Positions 1-11,976 of a stretch of DNA of 64,000 nucleotides are shown here, piece by piece (the first letter of the stretch is position 1; each line of letters starts with the position of its first letter). The DNA is taken from positions 77,858,291 through 77,922,290 of the forward strand of contig CM043948.1 of the NCBI GenBank assembly GCA_014529385.2, written 5' to 3'. A model generated the notes under the pieces. It made no database searches, had not been told where the DNA came from, and saw only the letters and a list, made by a program, of their open reading frames with translations. The stretch comes from Adiantum capillus-veneris (taxonomy: Eukaryota; Streptophyta; Polypodiopsida; Polypodiales; Pteridaceae). The translations under genes and the position numbers were made by a program.

Positions 1-1398
1 AAATCCATGATACTTATCTTAACCATATATAATTAGTCTAGGTAATTATCTTAACTAATGTTATAGATTTTGTGTATAAATTGGGGAAACGAGATTAGTA
101 AATAAATTTATATAATTACCAGAGATCAGAAACAACTTTTGAAGGTTGGAAAAATTATCTTAGTCCAAATAATTAGTATAACAAAGTACCGTTGCCCAAT
201 ATTGTCTAAATTAGACCATAAATCTAGAAGGGAAATTTATAAATTAATTTTATGAGCTAGCCAAAACATTATTGGATATATAACATATTAAACTCCATCT
301 AGGGTAAATATCCCACTAGAAGATAGGTAGCTCATAATTTACGAAGGCCAAAATATGATATTTTTGAACATAAATTAGAAGAGAAATTTAGAAAAATATC
401 TCCAATAATTATGCAATAATTATGGGAGAATAATAATAGTACCAGGAAGCTACAAGAGAAATATCTCTAGGTAATGAGTAATGATGATGACTCCGCCATG
501 GATAAAATATTTTACTCCAGGTAATGAGTGATGATGATGACTCCGCCATGGATGACTCGGTTTTCTCAGTGCACGTGGAGTCTTTACCCCGTGCATGTCT
601 ATGCTTGTGGATATTGCTTAGGATATTAAGTTTATCCTACAGGAACCACACGGTTGTATGGGCAATCGGTTGGCGTATGGGCGCCCGAACTTTGGGTGAT
701 GAATTTTTCCACCACAGTTGTTATAACTAAGGAATGGGTGCCAATTTTTCACCCCTGTATAGGTGGTCTTGAGACAAGCCAGTACTCGTCAAAGTTACTC
801 CAGATGATAGTACCTTGTCTTAAGTCTAAAGATGTCTGTTTGCTAAAAGAATGTTTTCAATACTGTTTTCAAGGACTGTTTTAATGAAATTTAGTTATAA
901 AAGTTAAACGAAATTATTGTTTTAATTGTGACAAGAATGTGGTAGTAATTAAATAACAAAGCAATATGTGTGAGTGCGGGATGGTAAGTGGGGATGGACT
1001 ACGGTTGTCAATCATGGACGGGATGACCTAATTAGTCAGGTAACTATCCATTCGCGCGCACTGAAAGCGTCTATAAACTTCTCCACTTGGAAGAGGAGTC
1101 CACCAGCGGCTGTGCCCTCACACATGTTAGGGGGAAAAAAACGTTGGCTAAGGAAACCTTAATCCGAATGATGGAAGTTATAGGGCCGCGATAGTTTTTT
1201 TTAATCCAACAATTTGTCTCGTTTTCACTGCGAGACATGACTAGGTCTCCTTCTAGGTCTATAAACCTAAACCATTATTAATGGTAAGGGTGAATTCCCT
1301 GGATTCTTCTTGTTTAGGGACTCATATTTTATTAGCCCTAGAGACCTTTCAAGGATCCCATCCCGCTTTTTGGTTTCGGCGTGCTTGGGGACCTCCCA
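1..1398 (+). mobile_element. 3' part of a giant LTR (first copy), cut by the window edge
   Basis: Seen: bases 540-1398 are an inverted, diverged copy of 5739-6540, the 3' end of the solo LTR at 5739-10042. Both contain a run ending in GGGGACC followed by a CA terminus (here CTCCCA, there CTTACA). Bases 1-430 carry the same ~151-bp periodic AT-rich motif (GAAATTTA at 232 and 383) as the array of that element, in the opposite orientation. The copy reads on the plus strand, opposite to the other two. Right after 1398 a gypsy pol reading frame starts in mid-protein, so this LTR inserted into it. The 5' end lies outside the window. Confidence 0.6.
469..553. repeat. Two-copy 50-bp tandem duplication
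   Basis: A 35-bp block beginning AGGTAATGAGT and containing GACTCCGCCATGGAT occurs at 469 and again at 519 with one mismatch. It is a local duplication inside the giant LTR remnant. Confidence 0.75.
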
Positions 1399-1554
1399 TT
1401 TGTGGGCTACTCAATAGTGGAAGTGAAGAAAAATGTCACCATGCAATTTTTGCAAGTGAATAATAAAGAGCAAAAAATTAGATACCAAAAGGTACTCAAT
1501 GCGCTTAAAGAACACCTCGCCAACCGTCAACCCGAAGACTACTTCAGTCCATAA
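1399..1554 (+). pseudogene. C-terminal end of a Ty3/gypsy pol polyprotein
   Basis: An open frame of 51 codons runs from the edge of the giant LTR to a TAA at 1552-1554. It includes the stretches RYQKVLNALKEHLANRQPED and YFSP before the stop, of the kind seen at the extreme C terminus of plant gypsy polyproteins. About 25 bases after the stop comes a purine tract and a TG that looks like an LTR start, the arrangement expected at the 3' end of a gypsy internal region. The upstream part of pol is missing because the LTR at 1-1398 landed here. Family-level call only. Confidence 0.5.
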
Positions 1555-1580
1555 AGCTGTAACAAGGGACGACACACGCC

Positions 1581-1593
1581 AGGAGGGGGGGAA
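1581..1593 (+). promoter_or_regulatory. Polypurine tract of gypsy element
   Basis: AGGAGGGGGGGAA directly precedes TGTTAGCAAC, the presumed LTR start. The same layout (CAAGGGACGAC, spacer, AGGAAGGGGGGAA, then TGTTTG) occurs on the minus strand near 61286-61320, which supports reading this as a plus-strand primer site. Confidence 0.6.
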
Positions 1594-1960
1594 TGTTAGC
1601 AACAAGCAAACACAGATACCACGGATACCATTTTTCGGAGTTCTCATTATAAAAACACTTATTATTTTGATAAATCGAGAATATTGTAACTCTTATTTTT
1701 TGGATAAACCTTATAATTGATGAGTTGGGGCTACAAGCTTCCAGATTGTATCAACATGTCATTGCCCATCTTTGGTAGAACTCCCAGATTATTAGTTTAG
1801 ACCACCAAAAACCTTGGCTAAGGTATAAAAGCCAATTTTTGTAAGTTATTATTAAGTTTTGGATATTGAAATACACAGTGTGAGCTAATGGTGCTCATTT
1901 CTCTCCTTCTCGCGCTTCCTACTCCCTCCTTGGTTGTCACATTGCAGTGGCATTTGTTGC
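1594..1960 (+). mobile_element. 3' LTR of a gypsy relic (right end uncertain)
   Basis: The LTR begins TGTTAGCAAC after the polypurine tract. It contains a TATA box (TATAAAA at 1824) and a pyrimidine-rich stretch around 1898-1935 typical of R/U5. No second copy is in the window, so the end near 1960 is a guess. Bases 1960-2512 hold no recognisable gene or element. Confidence 0.4.
1824..1830 (+). promoter_or_regulatory. TATA box of the gypsy LTR
   Basis: TATAAAA, about 230 bp inside the presumed LTR start and followed by a leader-like region. Confidence 0.4.
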
Positions 1961-2512
1961 ATTGCAACCGCTGGTAAAAGCTCTACGCATCGACGTAAGC
2001 ACGTCATAGTAATTCGTAGCTTTTGACCTCGCCAACCCACGGCCTAATTTCATCATAACTAGGAATTTACACTTCAAAATAAAAAAACTAAGCCTAGGTG
2101 GGGTATTGGGGCATCATTGCTAAGCATTTAGATGCATTCTGGGTCGAAAACGACTAGGTCAAAAATCCACTACTGTTGATAATAGCGATTTTGCCACTTG
2201 ACCTAAAGTGGGGTTTGAGACCATAAACATGAGTGTTTAAGTCTTATAAACATGTACTTTGATGTCATTTGGATGTCATTTGATGCTGCAATGGATGTGA
2301 TTTTTTTGTCGATGAGTGATTGGCTTTTAGTGATTTCTGTCACTTGAGTGTAGCATGAGTTAGATGCACGTTGTTTGTTGTTTTACGAGAGATTGAAACC
2401 CTCTTGTAGCCTCTATGCACTAGTCAAGTCAGCTTCGTCCCATAGATTGATAATTTAATCGTGGTTCTCGCTAATAGTGCAATAAGATAGGATAGTGAGG
2501 TTAGACACGCAT

Positions 2513-3638
2513 CACACACACACACATACATTATCCCTTGGAATATATTATATTATTTAGTACCTAGATCCATCTAGATCTGATTTATATGGTATGGTTT
2601 CCTACTCTTTGTATGGTTTCAAAGACTTTTAATATAACGCTCTATAGTTGACATGTGAGACAATTGAATATTACCAAAAAAACCATTGTCTGAACCTGGA
2701 CAATTAGAGTATCCACTAAATAGAAGACCTCATACGTTTTTTGGCTATTTCCATTTTTTCTCTGTATTGTCTTTGGATCCATCCTTCTCTTACCACGTCA
2801 TGCACGTTGGATGTTTTTTAACATCAGCATGCATGCTTGACAAATCCCCTTGGTATAAGAAATTTGCATACCCTTTCGTATTTCCATAGTCCCTTATCTT
2901 GTGGTCAAGCACGACCAATATAGCCCTTAAGCCCAGATCCTTTCCATGAATTAGAGCTTGAAAATTATATTGACATCTATATACAAACCAATGATGGAGG
3001 TTGACAAGATGTCGGACTCCTTTCAAAGTTTTATTAGATTTACAAAGACACACCTTGCTGAATTTATGTTAACACACGATATCCCAGATTAAGGTTACGT
3101 CTGTGTTTTGATGACTAGTTGAGCTATAGCATAAATGAGCTCCCCTATATACTTCTTGACGATAAGCTGATATTCTTTAAGCTGAGCACGTATGCAAAGA
3201 CCTGGATACATATGCTACATAACTATGCACAATTGAGGGTAATAAGCTTTGATCACACCCACATTATTTTCACCTAAACTCCGTAAGCCTTTCTGCATGC
3301 ACCGATGCTTCCCTCTCCCCATATTACCCAATTGATCTTCCAAGCTTTGTATGGTTTAGATACCTCTCAGTTGAGTAACTTTCACCTAAAACTACATACC
3401 TTGATTAATTATTTTCTCATACTTTGTGATCCATTTCCACTCTATTATTAGCTCGCATGCCGACTAACCTCTCTTGCATCACTATGACTCGCAAGCGCAT
3501 TAGAAGATTGGCAATGCCGTCTTGTGACGAGTGTCAATACACACATGTGTGCGTGTGCATAGAACACACACACACACCATCAGAATCCTCATCATGCTCA
3601 TTGTACCTTGGTTCCCTACTCGCTTATCAAGAATTCAA

Positions 3639-3705
<67 letters not shown>

Positions 3706-5635
3706 TGGTTTACATAGTAATGAAGATCAAGGTTCCACAATAGACATATATCCACAACTATGGATGCCATCAATTTTGGGCTCTTTCAAATCTTTGTTAT
3801 GCAAGGATGGCATCACTTTGGAAACGTACCATCAGACAAAGGCATCTATCACCATAGAGTTGCTCTTGTTACAAACACATGGTGTATCTTGCCGATGCAA
3901 AACATGGATCTTGGATTCATTCCACCTTTATCACACATGTATGATACGTTGAAGAAAAACATATTTCAAGTAGGTGCAAGCTGCACCAACTCGGTATTTC
4001 ATTTTCTACCTTTCTTGTATACCTCAGGTATAATCAGACCCCAATATAGAATTTGTTTTGCAGGTTGTTCTTGGCAAGAAACATTTCAGTAGGTACTCAG
4101 ATGAGTGTTGAACTGGTAATGGTAGCAAATGTAGGGTTGTTTATTTTGAAAGAATAAAACTGCAAGAACATTATACATGTTGACAAATTGCAAATTGATT
4201 GAAGGTAATTGTTTCTCTTTTTTGGACACCATTAGCCTCTTATGAGGGTCTCATAAGAGATGGCAGACTATGAGATTTTTCAAATAGTATCAAACTGAAA
4301 ACTTTTTTTTTTCAAATTTGGGTAGATGCATACTTACAAAAAACCAAATCTTAGATTCGATTGCTCATTGTTGGAATAGAGATACATAGTGTCTGGAAAT
4401 TGTGCCGAGCTTCATTGACAAAAATCATAATGGGAATAGTTTAATGGACCTCTGCTTGCACACCTACTATGTACACTTTTTGCTATTGGACTTTTGGAAA
4501 ACAAGCTCACAAAACAAAGGAAACACTGCATGGGTTTTCTTTTGTGTTTTTCAGTAATATATCTTGCGGTTTATTTGACCATAAACTTGAGTTTTCAAGG
4601 ATATTCATATGTATAGCTGAAACTAACAAGGAAATTGAAGAAACACAAATTAACTAACATATTAGTTATATCATAGCTCTTAAGAATAATCTTTATTGAT
4701 ATGATTGTCCATAATGATTAATTCTTGTTAACACAATGGTGTTAGGAAATAGGGAGAAACATGTGGCCTCTAGGTCTACCAATCCTTGTAACATACCCTG
4801 GATGGACACAAAAATTCCGTGACTTGCTATAAGTGATGACAATATCCAGTGGACAACATATTAAACATCTGATAACCAAGTTTGATTTGATGAGTTTTGA
4901 CTCGAAAATAACACATTTGCATTTTTGTACTTTTGAGCGGTTTTTAGAGCCTTAAACCTCATGCAAGGGGTCTCAACAGAGATGACATTTCATTGACTAG
5001 ACATTTGAAAACCTCTCCGTTGTACAAGGGAGATGTTGCTCATAAATTTTACTTTTGATTGATAATCTAGAAGAAGGAATGGTTTAAAATTTTCAATAAA
5101 ATCTTCACATTAAATTGTTGTGGGGATCTTGGCTTACAAGGATATTTCATAAAATAGAAGTGAGAAAATTTTCACAAAAAAATTTGATAAGCATATACAA
5201 CATAAAAAATATCCAAATTGTGGTTCATTTTCTTTTTTTCATAAAACTAATCTTTGCTTAGCTGTTAGTTTCTTTGTAATTTTGGATATCGATAACAAGG
5301 GGAAGGGGTCATTGACACTTATCTTCCCAAGTAATGCCAGTAGTGACGTGCTCGTGTTCTTAGATAGTGGGAGGCAAACGGTTCCTTCCTTGGGATTACT
5401 AAGCAAACTCCAGGTGCAGATTAATGTTTTCCTTGACAAAATCTACAATTGCTGTCTTTATAATGATAACATAAGTATAACTCGTTTGTATTGGAATACA
5501 TTGTATCTACTTAAAGAATCATTGTGTCAAAATTTTCTTATAATGGTTTATATGTGGTCTAGCCAATTCCATTGTATGATTCAATAGATTTTATGATTCA
5601 ATCTATTGTTGGATATTCAATACAAACACACACAT
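2513..5635. repeat. Unidentified ~3.1-kb repeat, copy A
   Basis: Collinear with 10741-17215 once the copia insertion in copy B is removed; by eye most blocks match at roughly 80-85%. Both copies start just inside a (CA)n tract with ATCCCTTGGAA and end at TTCAATACAAACACACAC. No terminal inverted repeat, LTR or transposase is visible. Some blocks are better conserved in reading-frame terms than the rest, for example 5285-5410, where either strand can be read as a ~40-codon segment in both copies, and 2830-2990. These may be captured exons, but I cannot name a protein. Confidence 0.65.
3639..3705. repeat. (CT)n(CA)n microsatellite
   Basis: Compound dinucleotide run inside copy A, conserved in position in copy B (11930-11976), so it predates the duplication. 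Confidence 0.9.
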
Positions 5636-6780
5636 ATGTTTTTCCAGCTAGTCCTTGGTAGGATTAGCATCATACAGTCGGGTGGTTCACTATTTGTGAA
5701 ACTACCATATCACGTGCATTTAAGATATGTTTGTAGAATGTAAGGTCCCCATCCCGCCTATACCGAGGTCGGGATGGGATCCTTGACAGATCTCTAGGTC
5801 TGATAAAAATCGGAGTCTCTAAATAGGAAAAATCCAAGGAATAGACCTTTACCATTGACAATGGCTTGGGTCTATAGCGTTAGAAGAAGACCTAGTCCTG
5901 TCTCGCAGCGGAAACGAAACATCCTTTTAAAAGTCCAATAACTATTTCGGCCCTATATCTTCCACAAATTGGACTAAGGTATCCTCAACCAACGCTTTTT
6001 TCCCCCTAACATATGTGAGGGCACAGCTGCTGGTAGATTCCTCTTCCGATTCAAGAAGTTTTCTAAATGTTTTAGTGTGCAGGGATGGATAGTTACCTGA
6101 CGAATCAGGTCCACCCGTCCATGATTGACAACCTTAGTCAATCCCCACTTACCACCCCGCACTCGCACAAGATTCATTTATCTTATTATCACATTGTTTT
6201 AACATTTAAAATAATGGTTTCTTTTAATGTTCCATCACAGTAATTCCTTGAAGACAGCATTGAAAGCATTCTTTCAGAAAGCAAACATCTTTAAACTTAA
6301 GATAGGGTACTGTCAATCAAAACATTATCCATAATAATCATGACCAGTACTCTTCTTGTCTCAAGACCACCTAAAGGTGAAAAACGGCACCCATTCCTTA
6401 TTCAAATCCGGAGTGGATAAACCCCCACCCAAGGTTCCGAGTGCCCATACACCAAACCAGTTGCCCATACAACCGGGCAGCTCCCCTAGGATAAAAATGG
6501 TATCCTAACTTATGTAGAAACATCAAGACATGACACGGAGTAGAAACTCATTGTTCATGGGGGTAACCGACCTAACCGTGGCTAGAAAGCCAATCATTAT
6601 CATCAATTTATATCAAGGAGTCGGAGGTGTCTTGAGACAAGCTGTCTTAAGGATGATCAAACATATCTTTCCTAATTCAACCAGTTTTAACCCAAACAAT
6701 TCTTTCCTATATTATAAACAAATGTACATTGGAAGTTACCTTCCGTTTTCAGTCAGTTTATCCTTCTTACGTATGCAATG

Positions 6781-6999
6781 CTAACTTATAAAATAACTTA
6801 AACTAATTAAAGACTTAATTGAACAATGGTACACCCAGCTGGGATGATTGGCCATCTGCTGCTGCGCTAGCGCCTCAAGACTCTCCTCCGTAGGCCTACT
6901 ACTAGGCCTGGCTTCGTCGTCGTGCGACGCTCTAGTTTGTTTTGGAGCTACTTCCTCATCATCAGATGTAGGATTTGCTCGGGTTCTTTTTGGTATCAT
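6781..6999 (-). CDS. Short acidic ORF inside the giant LTR, function unknown
   Basis: A 72-codon ORF whose first ~50 residues are hydrophilic (SDDEEVAPKQTRAS, then EESLEALAQQQM) and resemble the charged N terminus of some plant gypsy gag proteins. It lies about 3 kb into the LTR on the strand that would be transcribed from the TATA at 9550. No gag core follows. It may be a chance frame. Confidence 0.2.
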   Translation of the reverse strand: MIPKRTRANPTSDDEEVAPKQTRASHDDEARPSSRPTEESLEALAQQQMANHPSWVYHCSIKSLISLSYFIS

Positions 7000-7234
7000 A
7001 ACTTCTTATCCTTATAAAAAGGATGTCTAATTATTAGGTAAATAGTTCAAAATCTAGACTATACCTTTGTATTCAACAATAACCCATCCAAGGTTAAATT
7101 TATAGTCTTAATTGGTAAATTCTTGACCTAGTAATTTCTTATTTGTCTATATAGGTATGATAACTTTTTCCACCGCTCCCCTAAGGGTTTTTTAAGCTCT
7201 CCTAATTTTATTATAATTTCTTATATCTTTTTCT

Positions 7235-9110
7235 CTAATTTTCCCATTGACTTTTAAGCTAATAATCTCCTTATTTTGGGCTTAATATTTATTGTAATTA
7301 ATTTATCTTAAAGATTTCATTTTCTCAACTTGATATCATAGGTTTACACTTACTATAATTTTCCTAAAAACTTTTGACCACAAAGTCTATTTATTTTAAT
7401 TCATTCATTCGCTAAAAATAGGACTTTTGGTCAGTTATAATTTTCTAACCTCACCAATTAGCTATGGTATAACTACCACAAGTAGATAAGGATATTTTTT
7501 ACCTCTAATAATTATCTTATTATTTTCTAAATTAATTATATAATTTCCATGTTCAATTTTCAGCTAAAATTAGAATAATTTGACTTAGATAAATATCTAT
7601 ACTACTTTTCTAACCTTGGCATAATTATCACGAACTCTTTACCCTATAATATAGCTCTGAAAAATAGCATGTAATCATATAGCATGATTTACTAATTTCC
7701 CTCTTTACTTTTTAGCTAAAAATAGTGTAATGTGACTTAGATAAATATCTATACTACTTTTCTAACCTTGACATAATTATCAAGGCCTCTTGACCCTATA
7801 ATATAGCTCTGGTAAATAGCATATAATCATATAGCATGATTTACTAATTTCCCTCTTTAGTTTTTAGCTAAAAATAGTGTAATTTGACTTAGATAAATAT
7901 CTATACTACTTTTCTAATCTTGTCATAATTATCACGGACTCTTTACCCTATAATATAGCTCTGATAAATAGCATGTAATCATATATCATGACTTACTAAT
8001 TTCTCTCTTTAGGTTTTAGCTAAAAATAGTGTAATTTGACTTAGATAAATATCTACACTACTTTTCTAACCTTTGCATAATTTTCACGGCCTCTTTACAC
8101 TATAATATAGCTCTGATAAATAGCATGTAATCATATAGCATGATTTACTAATTTCCCTGTTTAGTTTTTTGCTAAAAATAGTGTAATTTGACTTAGATAA
8201 ATATCTACACTACTTTTCTAACCTTGGAATAATTATCAGGGCCTCCTTACCCTATAATACAGCTCTAATAAATAGCATGTAATTATAGTGCATGATTTAC
8301 TAATTTCCCCCTTTAATTTACACCAAAAATAGAGTAATTCCACTAAGATAATTAGTTAAACTAATTATCTGAGATTAGCATAATTATCACAGGTTATTTA
8401 ACATCTAATAAACCTCTAAAAATTAACTCAATTCAATTTGAACCTATTTAATAATTTCCCTTATTTAAGTTACTCAAAAAGCAAAGTAATTCTGCCTAAT
8501 TAATTAGATAAATTCATTAGCTGAGCTTCTCCTAATTATCACCGGTTCTGTAATGCCTAATTAACCACTAATAAATATATCACAGCAATTGAAATCAATT
8601 TACTAATTTCCCCCATTTAAATTTCTCAAAAAACAGAGTAATTTTGCCTAAGTAATTAGCTAGATTAATTATCTGAGATTCTCCTAGTTATCACAGTTTT
8701 CTTAACAGCTATTTAACCACTGATAAATATATCACAGTAATTTAATTTAATTTACTAATTTTCCCTATTTAAATTGTTCAAAAAATAGAGTATTTCTCCT
8801 AACTTAATTAGCTATATTAATTTTCTGAGCTTCTCCTAATTATCACGGGTTCTTGAAGACCTATTTAACCACTAATAAATATATCACAACATTTTAAATC
8901 TATTTACTAATTTACCCTATTTAAATTACTCAAAAAATTGAGTATTTATGCTAAATTAATTATCTAGATTAATTTTCTGAGGTTTTCCTAATTATCACGG
9001 GTTCTTGAACACTTAATTAACCACTGATAAATATATCACATCATTTGAAATTCATTTACTAATTTCCCCTATTAAAATTGCTCAAAAAATAGAGTAATTA
9101 TGCCTAATTA
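7235..9110. repeat. 152-bp tandem array, about 12 units
   Basis: A phase marker ACTAATTTCC (or close variant) occurs at 7691, 7843, 7995, 8147, 8299, 8451, 8602, 8754, 8906 and 9058, a spacing of 152 bp with a single 151. Units from about 7540 to 8300 are very alike; those from 8300 to 9110 form a second, more diverged subfamily. More degenerate units extend left to about 7235. The array is AT-rich with no open frame. Confidence 0.9.
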
Positions 9111-9540
9111 ATAAGGAAAAATTCTCAAGAAATGATAGGATAACTTTCCTAGATTAATAACTGTCTAATGCATCTCTGATAATTACTTCAACTTAATCTA
9201 ATCTTCATTAATATATTTACCATTAATTCATGGTTAATTTGGCTAATTTCAGTCCTATTATAATAGGATAATTAATTAGCTTAGTATTACTAAGCTTAAT
9301 TCCAATTATCAGCAGAGATTAATTAATTTAAAGAGGTTTAAGAATCATATATAGGCCCAATCTTTGATTAATTAACCATTTATCTTAATCTAACCTTACT
9401 AATTACGAAGGATTAGGTTAATTACCGTTAGGGTTAATCAATTAGAGATTTAACTCTAATGATTTCTACGTAGTGTTTCTCCCTAGATGAGAGAGAAATT
9501 CTCAAGGCTCCGAGTCTGTGTAAAATGTGAAGCTAGGGGT

Positions 9541-9550
9541 CTTATTTATA
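9541..9550 (-). promoter_or_regulatory. TATA box of the giant LTR
   Basis: Minus strand reads TATAAATAAG. Its first T is position 493 from the minus-strand LTR start at 10042, the same offset as the TATATAAG of the related LTR (47323 from 47815). Confidence 0.5.
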
Positions 9551-10047
9551 GTTTTCTGGCACTCTTAAGCTCTCACAGGCTTAAAAAAGCAGTTACTCAC
9601 AGTTCAAGCAGCCCCCTACAGGTCAGAAAATGACCCCTGCTGCTAAATGAATCCCTGGTAGGTCAATGATGACCCTCCCATTACTTGTCAGATTTTAAAA
9701 TATCAATTATTCTATATTTTGACCTATTTTTGCTTAATTGGTAAATATCTTGTAAATATCTAGGAGGAATTTAATAAAGTCTATGCTTAAATGATTATTG
9801 CAACCCATCAATTTTACCTATTTTACTCAATTCACAGTGTAAACTTCCAGGAGTCATAACTATGCCAGTTTTTATCGGAATTCAATTCTGAAAATTTATA
9901 GCCCGGGGTTTGCTGTGATTAAGATTCCAAAAATACCAATATTTGCCATGGTCGGACAATTCTACATTGCTTTTTCAATAATCATATCAGTTTGATTAAG
10001 CTTTATACAACCTTTAAGGTTTTAGAAACTGGAAACCTTACATAGAA

Positions 10048-10740
10048 CCCCTTATCTGTGAGTTTTTTTTAGTTATAATGTACCCTTTTCTTTTACGCTC
10101 TATAAGTTTTTTTTAGATTTGAAAAAAATAATATCCTTTTGTATATATACTTTTGTAAGTTTTAGAAACTTTGAAGACCCTTTTGTTAAGCTCATGTGAT
10201 ATGTTACATTTTTCTTAGGTGACCTCCCCGATATCATACAATAGACTAGGACTTAGACTCATTATACCTGTTTCTTGGGCATGAAACTTGGTCAAGTACA
10301 CAATTCACAGAATTGTGTATTCTAAACTACGTTTGTTGCTAACTTTAGATTGAACCCTTCCATATAAGACTCAAGTCTGTGAAGTGGTAACCACCTATAG
10401 AAGCCTCTGTCCATTAGCATTTCGCAATGCGTATGGAAAAAATTATGGTGGTAACCGCTTTCTTACTCAATACCTTTTTTTTCCATTAACACTATCAAAC
10501 CATCAAGCAACTCACTAAATCTCTATATGTATAATTAGATCTAGTTTTGATAGTCTTGATTTTATAATCCCTATGGGCACCACTTGACCACAAGGTTCCC
10601 TTTTGCAACTTACTTATAAACTCCTTTTGAACACTCTTAATGTTCAAATGTTTCATCCGATAATATTTGGCTGGGTACGGTTCCACATGCTGGCCCATAC
10701 CTCCCACCATGTGGACCCTCTCCTAGGGTTGCGAGAGGGC
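10048..10740. other. No recognised feature
   Basis: AT-rich sequence between the giant LTR and repeat copy B. I see no coding frame, terminal repeats or RNA gene. Confidence 0.5.
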
Positions 10741-10774
<34 letters not shown>

Positions 10775-11926
10775 CTTGGAAGATATTATATTAATTAGTA
10801 CTTAGTTCCATCTGGATCTGATTTAAATAAGAGGGTTTCCTGCTCATTGTATGGTTCAAAATACTTTTAATCTAACGTTGTATAGTTAATATGTGAGACA
10901 ACTGGAGAATATAAAAAAAACCATTATCTAAACGTGCATGCTTAGCGTATCCACTAAATAGAATACCTCATATATGTTTTGGCTATTTCCACTTGTGCTC
11001 TATATTATCTCTGAATTCATTCTTGTTTTCCATGTGTCATGCACCTTGGATGGTTGTTACCATGAGCATGCACGCTTGAGAAATCCCTTGGGTATAAGAA
11101 AATTGTAGACCCTTTTGTATTTCCGTTGTCCCTTGTCTTGCGGTGAAGTACGACCAATATAACCCTTAATCCCACATCCTTTCCATGAATTAGATCTTTT
11201 GAAACTATATTGTCATCTATATACAAACCAGTGATGGAGGTTGACAAGAAGGCGAACTGCTTCTGGAGTTTCATTAGCTTTCCAATCACACCTAGCTGAA
11301 TTTATGGTAACATATGATATCCGACACTAGGGTGATTTCTGTGTTTCGATGACGAGTTGAGGCTATAGAATAAATGATGTCCCCTATATACCTCTTGATG
11401 GAAAGGTGACATTTTTTAATGCGAGATCGTCTGCGTATGCCTGGATACATATGTTACCTAACTACGCACAATTTAGGTTAATAAACTTTGATCACACCCG
11501 CAATATTTTCACATAAACATTGTAAGCCTTGCTTAGCGGATTTCCTCCCCTCAATACTATTGTAAGTCCTTTTGGTGCATGCACCCCTTTCCCCATATAG
11601 CCCAGGTGATCTTCCCAAACTGGGTATGGTATAGTTGAGTAGATTTCACCATTAAACTACCTACCTTGATTAATGCTTTACTCATACTCTGTTACCCACT
11701 CTTGATCTATTATTATCTCTTGCATGCCAACTAACCTCTTTGCCGGCATCGCTATGACTCGCAAGTGTAGTAGAAGATTAAATAACCTAGAAGCACCCTC
11801 TTGCAAAGAGTGTCAATACACACACACACACATAGATGCATGCATAGACACACACACACACACTCAGAATCCACTTTGTGCTCATTGTACCTTTTCTCTC
11901 TCCTCGCTTATCAAGAATGCATCTCT

Positions 11927-11933
11927 CTTTCTG

Positions 11934-11976
<43 letters not shown>
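11927..11976. repeat. (CT)n(CA)n microsatellite
   Basis: Counterpart of the microsatellite at 3639-3705. Another pure CA run starts copy B at 10742-10770. Confidence 0.9.

Larger units (their letters stand above)
5739..10042 (-). mobile_element. Giant solo LTR, 4304 bp, with TSD TAGAA
   Basis: Seen: the ends are TGTAAGG (5739) and CCTTACA (10036-10042), so each strand starts TGTAAGG. The 5 bp on either side are identical: TAGAA at 5734-5738 and 10043-10047. TG...CA termini with a 5-bp duplication are the mark of LTR integration. No internal direct terminal repeat and no pol are present, so this is best read as one LTR left after recombination. Orientation is minus, from the TATA box at 9541-9550, 493 bp from the minus-strand start. 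The body holds a 152-bp tandem array. A related LTR at 44161-47815 has the same layout. Alternative: a non-autonomous element that never had a coding interior. Confidence 0.75.

Noticed and set aside
3457-3743. Overlapping short ORFs rich in S/L and T/H
   Set aside because: They are translations of the (CT)n(CA)n microsatellite; the same applies at 11787-11989.
7235-9110. CRISPR-like regular repeats
   Set aside because: The whole 152-bp unit is repeated without unique spacers, and the context is a plant LTR.
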